Positions 16,591-25,249 of a stretch of DNA of 37,715 nt are shown in pieces. Below the pieces are notes generated by a model that saw only the letters and a list, made by a program, of their open reading frames with translations, ran no database searches and was not told the origin of the DNA. The DNA comes from Acetobacter sp. AN02 (GTDB taxonomy: Bacteria; Pseudomonadota; Alphaproteobacteria; Acetobacterales; Acetobacteraceae): assembly GCF_029759835.1 (NCBI RefSeq), contig NZ_JAJJND010000016.1, positions 1 to 37,715 on the forward strand. The letters run 5' to 3'. The stretch's first letter is position 1. Each line of letters begins with the position of its first letter. The position numbers and the translations under genes were made by a program.

Positions 16591-17211
16591 ATGAACAGTC
16601 AGACGATTTTCAGATCCTCGTCCTTTCTGCAGGAAGACCGTCATTTCGTGACGGATTTTCTGAATCATTCAGCAGAGGCGGTTGTAGCATTCAGGGAGGA
16701 TGAAACGGCCCGCCAGGCGATGTTCGATCTGGCTGCGGCCATTATCCGGTCTCTGCAGTCTGGCGGCCGGCTGCTGGTTGCCGGGAACGGTGGCAGTGCG
16801 GCGGACGCTCAGCATATTGCGGGTGAGTTCACGGCCAGGCTGATGTATGACCGCAGACCGCTGGCCGCGATTGCGCTGACGACAGACAGTTCTGCCCTGA
16901 CGGCGATCGGGAATGACTATGGCTTCGACCATGTTTTCTCGCGTCAGGTTCAGGCGCTTGGAAGGCCTGGCGATGTTTTTCTCGGAATCAGCACCTCCGG
17001 CCGCTCCCCGAACGTGATCCGTGCTCTTGAGGCCGCGCGGGAAGCCGGACTGGTCTGTGCTGCCTTTACCGGAACCAGGGGAATGCAGTACGACTGCGAT
17101 ATCACGGTTGCGGCACCTTCAGACAAAACCGCGATTATCCAGCAGGTACATATTATTGCGGCGCATATTGTCTGTGCCCTTGCGGAACGGGCTCTGTGTC
17201 CGAAAGCCTGA
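16591..17211 (+). CDS. gmhA: D-sedoheptulose-7-phosphate isomerase (phosphoheptose isomerase)
   Basis: A 206-residue SIS-domain enzyme that converts sedoheptulose 7-phosphate to D-glycero-D-manno-heptose 7-phosphate, the first step of LPS heptose synthesis. The phosphate-binding loop is [11 protein letters not shown] (66-76). The zinc and active-site positions of GmhA are all present: H75, E79, Q184 and H192. The second sugar-phosphate motif is STSGRS (about 134-139). GGAGGG lies 5 bases before the ATG. Other heptose genes (hldE, gmhB, hldD) are not in the window. The assignment is firm at the family level. A role in another SIS-type isomerisation is less likely given the zinc ligands. Confidence 0.9.
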   Translation: MNSQTIFRSSSFLQEDRHFVTDFLNHSAEAVVAFREDETARQAMFDLAAAIIRSLQSGGRLLVAGNGGSAADAQHIAGEFTARLMYDRRPLAAIALTTDSSALTAIGNDYGFDHVFSRQVQALGRPGDVFLGISTSGRSPNVIRALEAAREAGLVCAAFTGTRGMQYDCDITVAAPSDKTAIIQQVHIIAAHIVCALAERALCPKA

Positions 17212-17304
17212 GGCTCGTCTGATCTGATCGCATCCGGAACGTTGCGGTTGCGTCGTGCGGGATGTATCGGGAAAAGAGATGAGAGATGCCCGGGGAGAGA
17301 ACGC

Positions 17305-17691
17305 ATGATGACTCTGAACGATCCTGTCATTCTTGCGGAAGTCACGGCCATGTCCGACCGTTATGAGCAGGTTCTGGGCGATAATGATATCGCGGCTCTG
17401 GATGCTATGTTCTGCGGTGCTCCGGAAACGGTCCGGTATGGCGTCGGAGAAAACCTCTACGGCGCGGAAGAGATCGCTGCGTTCCGCAGAAGTCGGACCG
17501 GCGGATCTCCGCCACGCAAGGTGCTGCGGAGGGTCATTACGACAATCGGGCAGGATGCGGCATCCGTCAGCCTTGAGTTCCTGCGGGAGGGAGGCACCCG
17601 GATCGGGCGGCAGAGCCAGGTCTGGATACGCACGGGAGAGGGCTGGAAGATTCTGTCAGCCCACGTCTCCCTGATTGCGGACATCTCCTGA
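17305..17691 (+). CDS. AtzH/HpxZ-like protein (DUF3225, SnoaL-like fold)
   Basis: A 128-residue protein from the ATG at 17305 (GGAG about 7 bases upstream; a second ATG follows directly). The order of motifs matches AtzH/HpxZ proteins: LNDPVILAEV at the start, ETVRYGVGENLYG in the middle, and GRQSQVWIRTGEGWKILSAHVSLI at the end. Relatives occur beside amidases and in oxalurate or s-triazine catabolism, where their exact function is unclear; the fold is the cystatin/NTF2-like SnoaL type. No amidase lies next to it. It ends 3 bases before xdhC, so the two are very likely coexpressed, consistent with a purine or ureide setting. Confidence 0.75.
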   Translation: MMTLNDPVILAEVTAMSDRYEQVLGDNDIAALDAMFCGAPETVRYGVGENLYGAEEIAAFRRSRTGGSPPRKVLRRVITTIGQDAASVSLEFLREGGTRIGRQSQVWIRTGEGWKILSAHVSLIADIS

Positions 17692-17694
17692 GAC

Positions 17695-18525
17695 ATGCCC
17701 GGGGGCGCGCTGTCTCTGGTCCTCAGGACCTGGCGTGAGACCGCAGAGCCGGTCATCCGGATAAAAATCACACATGTGCGCGGCTCAACGCCAAGAGAAG
17801 CTGGCGCCTATATGCTGGTTACTCCGGCCCTTACGGCAGGGACCATAGGCGGCGGATATCCCGAACATGACTGTATCCGGCTGGCGCGCATTATGCTGGA
17901 TCATGACGATGGGAAGACCCTGAACCGGGAGTTCGTACTCAGCCCGCAGACCGGTCAGTGCTGCGGCGGGGTCATGACGGTCTGCCTGGAACGTCTGACA
18001 CCGCAGATGCTGATTGAGGCCGAGCGTATGGAGGCCGGAAGACTGACGGCAAGACCACAGCTTTTTCTCTTCGGGGCAGGGCATGTCGGGCGGGCGGTGG
18101 CAAGGGCACTTCTTCCACTTCCACTTTCGCTGATCTGGTGCGACAGCCGCCCGGGTGAATTCGGAGACGAGGCCTGGGGCGGGGCCGATCTGAGGATGAC
18201 GCAGGACTGGGAAAATATCCTGTCAGGCACATCGGATGCAGCTCCGGCCGGTGTGCTTGTGATGACACACAGTCACGCACTGGACGCCCGTATCGTATCT
18301 TATGCGCTGGAAAGCGGTCGGTATCGCTATATCGGGCTGATCGGCTCGCGCACCAAACGTCGGCGTTTTGAGGAGTCGTTCAGGATGCTCGGGCTGTCGG
18401 AGGCACAGATATCGCCTCTGATCTGCCCGGTGGGGGATCGTGGCGTGAGAGATAAGAGACCGGAGGTGATTGCCGCTCTGGTCGCTGCCGAAATCGTGGA
18501 GCGGCTTCTCATTCCTCCGGCCTGA
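17695..18525 (+). CDS. xdhC: XdhC-family molybdenum cofactor insertion/sulfuration protein
   Basis: A 276-residue protein. The N-terminal XdhC/CoxI domain has RGSTPREAGAYM (29-40), GTIGGG (49-54) and GQCCGG (87-92); the cysteine here is the conserved Moco-handling residue of the family. The C-terminal Rossmann domain starts GAGHVGRAVARAL (127-139) and ends with IGLIGSRTKRRRF and a typical RDKRPEVIAA stretch. XdhC binds sulfurated molybdenum cofactor and delivers it to xanthine dehydrogenase-type enzymes. The target xdhA/xdhB genes are not in the window. It is 3 bases after the AtzH-like gene and converges on dadA with 4 bases between the stops. Confidence 0.88.
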   Translation: MPGGALSLVLRTWRETAEPVIRIKITHVRGSTPREAGAYMLVTPALTAGTIGGGYPEHDCIRLARIMLDHDDGKTLNREFVLSPQTGQCCGGVMTVCLERLTPQMLIEAERMEAGRLTARPQLFLFGAGHVGRAVARALLPLPLSLIWCDSRPGEFGDEAWGGADLRMTQDWENILSGTSDAAPAGVLVMTHSHALDARIVSYALESGRYRYIGLIGSRTKRRRFEESFRMLGLSEAQISPLICPVGDRGVRDKRPEVIAALVAAEIVERLLIPPA

Positions 18526-18529
18526 ACGA

Positions 18530-19777
18530 TCAGAGCGCGCCTCTGAACCGCGAGGCGAAATACGGTGAGGGATCAATGAACGGTGTTTCTCCGCTCATCT
18601 GTTCCGCCAGCAGCCGCCCCGAGGCCGGTCCCAGGGTGAAACCCTGGTGGCCGTGTCCGAAGCTGAACCACAGACCATCATGTTTCGGGGCAGGCCCGAT
18701 CACCGGCAGCATATCGGGCAGGCAGGGGCGTGCACCCCTCCAGGGAGTCTGCTCCACGGCCGTTCCGAAATCCAGAAGCTGGCGGGCCAGCTTTTCGCTG
18801 TTACGGATCTGCGTCTCGTCCGAAGGGCTGTCACGCAGCGCAAACTCGGCACCAGTTGCGATTCGCAGACCCTGCTGCATGGATGCCATGGCGACGCCGT
18901 TCTCCGTATCGATCATCGGCGTCCTGATCGTGCCCGACCAGGAAAAATGCCGGTGATAGCCACGTTTGACAAAGAAGGGGAAACGATAGCCCAGCGATCC
19001 CGCCACATCGTCAGTCCACGGGCCGAGTGCCAGAACGGCGTGACGTGCTTCCGCAAGACCGTTTTCCGTCCTGACGGACCAGCCGGAAGCTGTCCGGCTC
19101 AGACTGCGGGCATCACCTTTTACGATCGTCCCTCCGGCCTGGGTGAAGAGGCGGGCATAAAGCTGCACCAGCTGCCCCGGAGAAGATGCGCTCCAGGGGG
19201 ATGTCCACCAGATGGCGCCCGCAAGTTTCTGCTTCAGTTCCGGCTCCTCTCGCGCCAGACCGGCAGGATCAAGGGCACGGAACGGAATGCCATAAAGGGA
19301 GGATACACGTCGCGCCCTGGCGAGAGCCTGATCCATTCCCCGTTCCGAGCGCAGAATCTGTTTCCAGCCCTCCTGGGCAATCAGATTCGAGCCGCCGTTT
19401 TCACTCAGAAGTTTTTCATGCTCTTCCGTCGAATGACGGATCATGGCCTCAAAAGAGCGGGAGATCCGGGCATAACGGCCGGGGAAACTGTTGTACCAGT
19501 ACCGGGCAAGCGGCCATGCGACCGCGGGAAGATCCCGGACGGACCAGCGTGCCTCATTCGCCACGCCTGTAATGACCCGCGCCAGCGTCCGCAGATCATG
19601 CGGAAAGGCATAGGGCTCTGCCGCCTCGGTCTGGATCAGTCCGACATTGCCGTAAGATGTCTCGCCACCGATTTCGCCGCGTTCGATCAGAGTGACATCA
19701 AACCCGTACCGGCGCAGATACCAGGCAGCCGTCGTGCCGATCATACCTCCGCCGAGGACAAGAACGCTTTTGCTCAA
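18530..19777 (-). CDS. DadA-type FAD-dependent D-amino acid dehydrogenase
   Basis: A 415-residue flavoprotein of the DAO family. The N-terminal dinucleotide motif is VLGGGMIGTTAAWYLRRYG, and E32 follows in the usual place for FAD ribose binding (LIERGEIGGETSYGN). The C-terminal FAD motif is LWFSFGHGHQGFTLGP. The overall length and the RPCLPDMLPVIGP stretch match DadA and related quinone-linked dehydrogenases that deaminate D-amino acids at the inner membrane. The exact substrate is uncertain (D-amino acid, hydroxyproline or another amine). The start is a TTG at 19777 with AGAGGG 10 bases upstream. An ATG just upstream is out of frame. Confidence 0.85.
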   Translation of the reverse strand: MSKSVLVLGGGMIGTTAAWYLRRYGFDVTLIERGEIGGETSYGNVGLIQTEAAEPYAFPHDLRTLARVITGVANEARWSVRDLPAVAWPLARYWYNSFPGRYARISRSFEAMIRHSTEEHEKLLSENGGSNLIAQEGWKQILRSERGMDQALARARRVSSLYGIPFRALDPAGLAREEPELKQKLAGAIWWTSPWSASSPGQLVQLYARLFTQAGGTIVKGDARSLSRTASGWSVRTENGLAEARHAVLALGPWTDDVAGSLGYRFPFFVKRGYHRHFSWSGTIRTPMIDTENGVAMASMQQGLRIATGAEFALRDSPSDETQIRNSEKLARQLLDFGTAVEQTPWRGARPCLPDMLPVIGPAPKHDGLWFSFGHGHQGFTLGPASGRLLAEQMSGETPFIDPSPYFASRFRGAL

Positions 19778-19886
19778 AACCAGCCATCCCTCTGAAGGAT
19801 TTTTAAATTTACCGGATTTCGTCTACATCAGATTACAGAAAAAGAAAATAATTCCGATATAAAAACAAAGTGGCAAATGGCGGCTT

Positions 19887-20084
19887 TCAGTGGGATTTTT
19901 CATCGCCTCTGATGTCATTTCTGAGATATTCAGCGACCCATGCACTGATCTCAACCCAGCAGAGCATCTCTTCCATCTGATTGTGGCGCAGAAACAGAGC
20001 CACACGGCGGGACGCAATCATGCGCGCCTCTTCTCCGAAAAGACGGATAAGTTCCGCTGCAGCACGAGGCGCATCGCATGTCAT
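19887..20084 (-). CDS. Small unknown helical protein (65 aa)
   Basis: A 65-residue ORF with an excellent AAGGAGGG ribosome site about 11 bases before the ATG. The sequence is amphipathic and helix-rich (RAAAELIRLFGEEARMIAS, then ALFLRHNQMEEMLCWVEI, then AWVAEYLRND). It has one cysteine and several tryptophans and glutamates, and no signal peptide. No function can be assigned. The composition is unlike a shadow ORF, and it lies alone in an otherwise gene-free, AT-richer interval of about 510 bases. It could be transcribed together with dadA, whose start is 109 bases downstream. Confidence 0.65.
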   Translation of the reverse strand: MTCDAPRAAAELIRLFGEEARMIASRRVALFLRHNQMEEMLCWVEISAWVAEYLRNDIRGDEKSH

Positions 20085-20288
20085 CTGATAGCCTGCCCTC
20101 CTTTTCGGGTTCTAAAAATAGATTATGTCCTGAAAAAAGGATTTTGTGGCTATTTTGCAGCATTCAACCCCGGGATATGTGCTTCCTGAGGCATACGCGT
20201 CGGATATGCCTGTATCTGTCCCGGCCTGACGGGGTAAGCTTGAGACCGGATCGCCGTATGAAACCGGCAGGAGCACAAAGAAACGACG
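20085..20288. other. Divergent intergenic region before the GT4 gene
   Basis: A 204-base region between the 65-residue minus-strand gene and the GT4 gene. It starts AT-rich (20105-20165) and should hold promoters for both. I see no riboswitch-like structure or ORF I would support. AGGAG lies 14 bases before the GT4 ATG, which is a loose spacing. Confidence 0.35.
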
Positions 20289-21374
20289 ATGCGGATTGCG
20301 TATGTCATCAATTCTCTGGAGGGTGGCGGAGCGCAGTTTCCCGTTCCGGCCGTCACCGGGATATTTCGTGATGCCGGGCATGAAGTCGCTGTTTTTGCCC
20401 TCGCACGGAAAGATGGTCGGGCCGAAGCGCCGATAAAGGCCGCAGGGCTGGAAGTTTTCACCTGCGAGGCCGGTCTGCATGATCATATAGGGGCGTGGCG
20501 CTGGCTTGAACGCGCGTTACGGGACTGGGAAGCAACCCACCTCTGGACTTCGCTGTCACGCGCAACCTTGCTGGGCCAGCAGGCCGGACGACGTCTGAGG
20601 CTGCCCGTAGCCAGCTGGCAGCATTCGGCATGGCTGAAACCGGCGAACCGCATGCTCCTCAGGGCATCCCGGCATCTGTCTGCCTTCTGGATTGCGGACT
20701 CTCAGTTCGTCCGGGAAAAGACGCAGGCTGCCTTGAAAATACCTGCTGACAGGTTTGAGATCTGGCCGATTTTTCAGGCTCGCACTGATGCCCCCTCCGC
20801 ACGGCAATGGCAGATCGGAGAGACGGTACGGATCGGTTCCGTCGGTCGTCTGACTGAAGCTAAGGGATACAGGGATCTGATCGCAGCGCTTTCGCTTCTG
20901 GAACAGCGTTCGGATCTTCCACCCTGGGAAATGGTGATCGCAGGGGAGGGACCTTTGCGCCATGTTCTGGAACAGCAGATCAGCAAGGCAGCGGTGAAAC
21001 ACATAAGCATGCCGGGTTTTGATACTGACCCTCCGGGCTTTCTGGCCCGGCAGCATCTTTATGTGCAGTCGTCACGCTGGGAAGGGTTCTGCGTGGCCGC
21101 GCACGAAGCCATGCAAGCCGGTCTCCCTCTTGTGGGGACCGAGGTCGGGGAGATGGGACGATCATTAAAAGACAGCAAAGGGGGCTGGCTGTCTCCTGCT
21201 GCTTCCCCCCGCGATCTGGCAGAAGCCCTGGCTGAGGCTTTAAAGGCGCCGGAACGACTTTATGAAACAGGCCGGAGAAACCGGAATTTCGTTTATGAGC
21301 GTTTCAGCCAAGACGCTTTTCGGGAGCAGGGATTGCGTCTCGTGTGCAGACTGGAGCAGTCACGCCCGAACTGA
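20289..21374 (+). CDS. Family 4 glycosyltransferase
   Basis: A 361-residue GT-B fold enzyme. The N-terminal acceptor domain starts MRIAYVINSLEGGGAQ, with the Gly-rich loop of GT4 enzymes. The C-terminal donor domain has GSVGRLTEAKGYRDL (183-197), VIAGEGPL, and the EX7E pair E265/E273 in WEGFCVAAHEAMQ. The nucleotide-sugar donor and acceptor are unknown; LPS or exopolysaccharide synthesis is typical. No polysaccharide gene cluster surrounds it: it stands alone and converges on rbfA with 11 bases between the stops. No signal peptide or membrane segment is seen, so it should act at the cytoplasmic membrane face. Confidence 0.87.
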   Translation: MRIAYVINSLEGGGAQFPVPAVTGIFRDAGHEVAVFALARKDGRAEAPIKAAGLEVFTCEAGLHDHIGAWRWLERALRDWEATHLWTSLSRATLLGQQAGRRLRLPVASWQHSAWLKPANRMLLRASRHLSAFWIADSQFVREKTQAALKIPADRFEIWPIFQARTDAPSARQWQIGETVRIGSVGRLTEAKGYRDLIAALSLLEQRSDLPPWEMVIAGEGPLRHVLEQQISKAAVKHISMPGFDTDPPGFLARQHLYVQSSRWEGFCVAAHEAMQAGLPLVGTEVGEMGRSLKDSKGGWLSPAASPRDLAEALAEALKAPERLYETGRRNRNFVYERFSQDAFREQGLRLVCRLEQSRPN

Positions 21375-21385
21375 GGGCAGGGACT

Positions 21386-21847
21386 TCAGGATTCGGTTTC
21401 GTCCGGATCTTCATCAAGATCACGCAGCACTTCCGGGCGCCGGAGCAGAGCGTCAACTTCCATGGCGTAATCCAGAGACGTATCGGGCACAAAATGCAGT
21501 TCGGGTGCCGCACGCAGGCGCAGCGTATGGGCAAGCTGACTGCGAAGCCAGGGAGACACCCGGCGCAGGGCAGGAAGTACCTGCTCGATATCGGAATGGC
21601 CGAGCCGCGCGATAAAGGATGTCGCGTGCTTCAGATCCGGAGAAATACGGACCTCGGTAACCGTCAGATTCTCCCGTGCCAGATTCGGATCACGGAAGCT
21701 GTTACGTGCGAAAATCTCAGCCAGAACACGCCTGATTTCCTCAGCGACCCTCAGCTGTCTCTGTGACGGACCTGATGCGGAAAGGCCGGCGAGTTTCCCC
21801 GCCGGCCCCCTCATGGCGGACCTTTTTTGCGAAGGTTTTCCACTCAT
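21386..21847 (-). CDS. rbfA: Ribosome-binding factor A
   Basis: A 153-residue protein needed for late maturation of the 30S subunit (16S 5' end processing, cold adaptation). The family features are [18 protein letters not shown] near the N-terminus, [20 protein letters not shown] in the KH-type core, and [20 protein letters not shown] near the end. The ATG at 21847 overlaps the infB stop as ATGA, so translation is coupled. An in-frame upstream start inside infB is not needed. This is the last gene of the rimP-nusA-ylxR-infB-rbfA operon. truB and rpsO, which often follow, are not adjacent here. Confidence 0.93.
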   Translation of the reverse strand: MSGKPSQKRSAMRGPAGKLAGLSASGPSQRQLRVAEEIRRVLAEIFARNSFRDPNLARENLTVTEVRISPDLKHATSFIARLGHSDIEQVLPALRRVSPWLRSQLAHTLRLRAAPELHFVPDTSLDYAMEVDALLRRPEVLRDLDEDPDETES

Positions 21848-24531
21848 GCGGGAATAAGCTCCATTTCGTAGCACTCGACCTGATCGCCTTCACGCAGGTC
21901 GTTATAGCCTGCAAAGGAGAGGCCGCATTCATAGCCGCGGGCCACTTCCTTCACATCATCCTTGAAGCGCTTGAGCTGGCTGAGATCGCCCTCATGGATG
22001 ACCACGCCCTCACGCAGCAGACGCACGCCACAGCCGCGCTTGACCACGCCTTCCGTGACATAACAGCCCGCGACCTTGCCCACCTTGGTGATGTTGAAGA
22101 CCTGACGGATTTCTGCATAGCCAAGGAACTTCTCGCGATGCTTGGGCGCGACCTTGCCCTTGACCAGCTGCTCCACGTCATCCGCTACCTGATAGATGAT
22201 GGAGTAGTAGCGGATATCCACGCCCTCGCGCTGTGCCATCTCGCGCGCCTGAGAAGTCGCACGGACGTTAAAGGCGATGATGATGCCATCAGAAGCCTTC
22301 GCAAGCTGGATATCACTCTCGGTGATCTGCCCGACCGAGGCATTGAGCACACGGACAGCGACTTCCTCGTGAGCCAGCTTCTCAACTGTGGTCCGGATCG
22401 CCTCAGCAGAGCCCTGTACGTCAGCCTTGATCAGAACGGCAACCTGCTTCTGCTCACCGGCCTGGATACGGGCCAGCATCTGGTCCAGCGTGCCACGTGC
22501 CGCAGTCTGACCGGCTGCGCGGGTTTCCTTGATCTTCCTCTGACGGAATTCGGAAATCTCACGTGCGCGGTTTTCGTTCTCCACGACGACGAAGGACGAT
22601 CCGGCATCCGGCACACCGGCAATACCGAGAATCTCAACCGGAGCAGACGGCAGTGCCTCGTTCACATTGCGGCCTTTGTCGTCCACCAGGGCACGGACAC
22701 GCCCCCACTCGGCACCGGCAACCACGATATCACCCTTGCGGAGCGTACCTTTCTGGACCAGCACCGTGGAAACGGAACCACGTCCGCGATCCAGACGTCC
22801 CTCGATCACGGCACCCTCTGCCGCACGCTCGGGATTAGCCTTCAGATCAAGGATCTCAGCCTGCAGCAGAATGGCTTCCTCAAGCTTGTCGAGACCGGTT
22901 CTCTTCAGAGCCGAAACCTCAATATCCTGAATGTCACCACCCATCGATTCAACGACCAGCTCGTGGCTCAGCAGATCCTGGCGCACCCGGTCCGGATTCG
23001 CACCCGGCTTATCGATCTTGTTGATCGCAACGATGATCGGCACATCCGCAGCCTTGGCGTGCTTTATGGCCTCAATCGTCTGCGGCATGATACCATCATC
23101 CGCCGCAACGACCAGAACCACGATATCCGTCACTGATGCACCACGGGCACGCATGGCCGTGAATGCCTCATGGCCCGGTGTATCGATGAAGGTGATCTTC
23201 GCACCGGATTTCAGGGTCACCTGATAGGCACCGATATGCTGCGTGATGCCACCGGCCTCGCCACCCGCCACATCCGTCGTGCGGAGCGCGTCGAGCAGGG
23301 AGGTCTTGCCGTGATCGACATGTCCCATCACGGTCACGACCGGAGCACGCGGCTGCATGTCCTCTGCCGTATCTTCCAGACCCTCGATACCGATCTCGAC
23401 GTCGCTGTCAGCAACACGGCGGACACGATGGCCGAATTCCTCGACAACCAGCTCTGCCGTGTCGGCATCAATCGTCTGAGTGACGGTAGCCATCACGCCC
23501 ATTTTCATGAGCGCCTTGATCACCTCACCCTGACGGGCAGCCATACGGTTGGCGAGTTCCTGAACCGTAATGGTTTCAGGTAGTACCACGTCGCGGACGA
23601 CGCGGACCTGATCGGCACGCAGACGCTCAAGCTCGGCCTGACGGCGTTCACGCTCACGCTGGCGACGAACGGAAGCGAGTGAACGCGTCTTGTCGTCATC
23701 ACCTTCAATCGCAGCCTGAACGTCGATCCGCCCGGACCGGCGGCTGGAGCCGCTGTCCTTGCGCGCACCGCTCGGGGACTTGCGTGCAGGAACGGGCATA
23801 CCCTTACGGCCGCCACCTCCTCCACGCCGGTCATCAGTGGAATCCTCACCCGGGGCGCGGCCCGAGCGAAGCCTGAGAGTTGCGCTCTCGGACGCTGCAG
23901 GAGTCTGCTCCGGACGCGGACGCACCTGGAGCGGCTTCTCCGGCATGATAGCCCGTTCCGCGAGGGGGCGCAGACGCTCCATCGGCGGAGCAAGCGTAAC
24001 CTCACCGGGGATGGGAGTGGCAGACACGACCGGCCCCCTGGGTTCGGGGGATTCAGCGGCGGGAGAGGGAGACTCCTCCTCCCTCACGGTCTCCGCCTCC
24101 TCACGGGCGCGCAGTTCAGCTTCCTCAGCGAAGCGACGCTCTTCCTCTTCCTGGCGGCGTGCTTCCTCGGCAGCAGAGAGAATCTGAATCTTCTCCTGCT
24201 CCACACGCTCAGCCTCGCGCCGGACCGCTTCCTCTTCGGCCTTGCGCTGTTCTTCAAGAACGCGCTGACGGAGAGCGATTTCGGACGCCGTCAGTGCCCG
24301 TCCGCCACCCGAACGACCACCCTGACCACGGCCTGAGGGAGCCCCGGCCTTCTGCGGCACCGGTGCGGCAGCGCGCTTTTTACGGACCTCAACCTGGACG
24401 ACTTTCGATCGGCCATGACTGAAGCTCTGGCGCACGGACCCGGCGTCAACCGTACGTCCGACGTCCGAACGACCTGCCGGCCGCAGCGACAGACGTCCTT
24501 TACCCTGATCCTGATCCTTGCCTTCGCTCAT
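21844..24531 (-). CDS. infB: Translation initiation factor IF-2
   Basis: An 895-residue GTPase that brings initiator fMet-tRNA to the ribosome. The long charged N-terminal region (about residues 1-300) is Arg/Glu-rich coiled coil ([23 protein letters not shown] type) followed by low-complexity Arg/Gly/Ser sequence. The IF2 N-terminal domain is seen at [20 protein letters not shown]. The G domain has [19 protein letters not shown] (G1), [15 protein letters not shown] (G3) and VAINKIDKP (G4), followed by domains II-IV. The C-terminus contains [22 protein letters not shown]. The upstream ylxR stop codon directly abuts the ATG. Confidence 0.97.
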   Translation of the reverse strand: MSEGKDQDQGKGRLSLRPAGRSDVGRTVDAGSVRQSFSHGRSKVVQVEVRKKRAAAPVPQKAGAPSGRGQGGRSGGGRALTASEIALRQRVLEEQRKAEEEAVRREAERVEQEKIQILSAAEEARRQEEEERRFAEEAELRAREEAETVREEESPSPAAESPEPRGPVVSATPIPGEVTLAPPMERLRPLAERAIMPEKPLQVRPRPEQTPAASESATLRLRSGRAPGEDSTDDRRGGGGGRKGMPVPARKSPSGARKDSGSSRRSGRIDVQAAIEGDDDKTRSLASVRRQRERERRQAELERLRADQVRVVRDVVLPETITVQELANRMAARQGEVIKALMKMGVMATVTQTIDADTAELVVEEFGHRVRRVADSDVEIGIEGLEDTAEDMQPRAPVVTVMGHVDHGKTSLLDALRTTDVAGGEAGGITQHIGAYQVTLKSGAKITFIDTPGHEAFTAMRARGASVTDIVVLVVAADDGIMPQTIEAIKHAKAADVPIIVAINKIDKPGANPDRVRQDLLSHELVVESMGGDIQDIEVSALKRTGLDKLEEAILLQAEILDLKANPERAAEGAVIEGRLDRGRGSVSTVLVQKGTLRKGDIVVAGAEWGRVRALVDDKGRNVNEALPSAPVEILGIAGVPDAGSSFVVVENENRAREISEFRQRKIKETRAAGQTAARGTLDQMLARIQAGEQKQVAVLIKADVQGSAEAIRTTVEKLAHEEVAVRVLNASVGQITESDIQLAKASDGIIIAFNVRATSQAREMAQREGVDIRYYSIIYQVADDVEQLVKGKVAPKHREKFLGYAEIRQVFNITKVGKVAGCYVTEGVVKRGCGVRLLREGVVIHEGDLSQLKRFKDDVKEVARGYECGLSFAGYNDLREGDQVECYEMELIPA

Positions 24532-25161
24532 CTATCTGCCTGTCTTACCCTTCTCGCCGGACTGATCCGGCGTGCCGGAAGCGTACCTTCCGGCCACTCC
24601 CTCAAAACGTTCGTTATCCTGCTGCAGGCGCAGGGCGAGCCCTCCTGCCTGCAAGGCTGCATGAACCACGCGTTCGCGCCCGAATACGTGTCCCATTCCG
24701 GCGGCCGCCAGAAAGGCGACAACCGGCAAATGTCCGGCTCCCGAAAGAAGTCTGGCGCGCTCTTCCGGGCTTCCGTCAACGGCCTGCACGATAAGTGCGG
24801 CCTGGCCGGTCGTGACCCGCTCACGGACTTTGGTAAACCCGCACACCGTCTGACCGGCTCTGCGAGCAAGACCCAGCGTATCCGTCATACGTCGGAGCAA
24901 TCCGGCCTCGATGATCCCGCAAAGATCGGGTGGGACAGTCACGGCACCGCGTGCGGCCCGTGAAAAAACCCCTCGCATCTGCGCGGTTTCTAGCACATCC
25001 CGCCGTGCACTCAACCACAAACCCCGTCCGGGCAGCCTGCTGCCCAGATCGGGAGTAAGAATGCGATCGGGAGACACCGCAAAACGCAGCATCCCGACTG
25101 CGGGAGCACGCTCGCGTGTGACGATGCAGCGGCGGAAAGGCCCTTTCTCTTCCTCATCCAT
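24532..25161 (-). CDS. YlxR (DUF448) / L7Ae-like RNA-binding fusion protein
   Basis: A 209-residue protein with two modules. Residues about 5-80 are the YlxR domain: GPFRRCIVTRER, then RFAVSPDRILTPDLGSRLPG and RGLWLSARRDVLE, the nucleic-acid-binding fold found between nusA and infB. Residues about 95-190 form an L7Ae/L30e-like domain (LLRRMTDTLGLARRAGQTVCG, then ALIVQAVDGSPEER). In alphaproteobacteria these two occur as one polypeptide, so this is normal for the group rather than a rare fusion. YlxR has been linked to RNase P and to transcriptional control elsewhere. The ATG at 25161 leaves 88 bases after nusA; the long upstream frame belongs to the nusA region. Confidence 0.88.
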   Translation of the reverse strand: MDEEEKGPFRRCIVTRERAPAVGMLRFAVSPDRILTPDLGSRLPGRGLWLSARRDVLETAQMRGVFSRAARGAVTVPPDLCGIIEAGLLRRMTDTLGLARRAGQTVCGFTKVRERVTTGQAALIVQAVDGSPEERARLLSGAGHLPVVAFLAAAGMGHVFGRERVVHAALQAGGLALRLQQDNERFEGVAGRYASGTPDQSGEKGKTGR

Positions 25162-25249
25162 ATCACAGAAATCACCCTGCGGCGATTCCTGTGTCGCGGA
25201 AAGAGAAGCGTTGTCTGCAGCCTGGTCGGCGGTCTTCAGAACCGCCGGA

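Noticed and set aside
21763-23136. Long plus-strand open frame opposite infB (457 codons)
   Set aside because: Antisense shadow of the IF-2 G-domain region; no start signal or domain.
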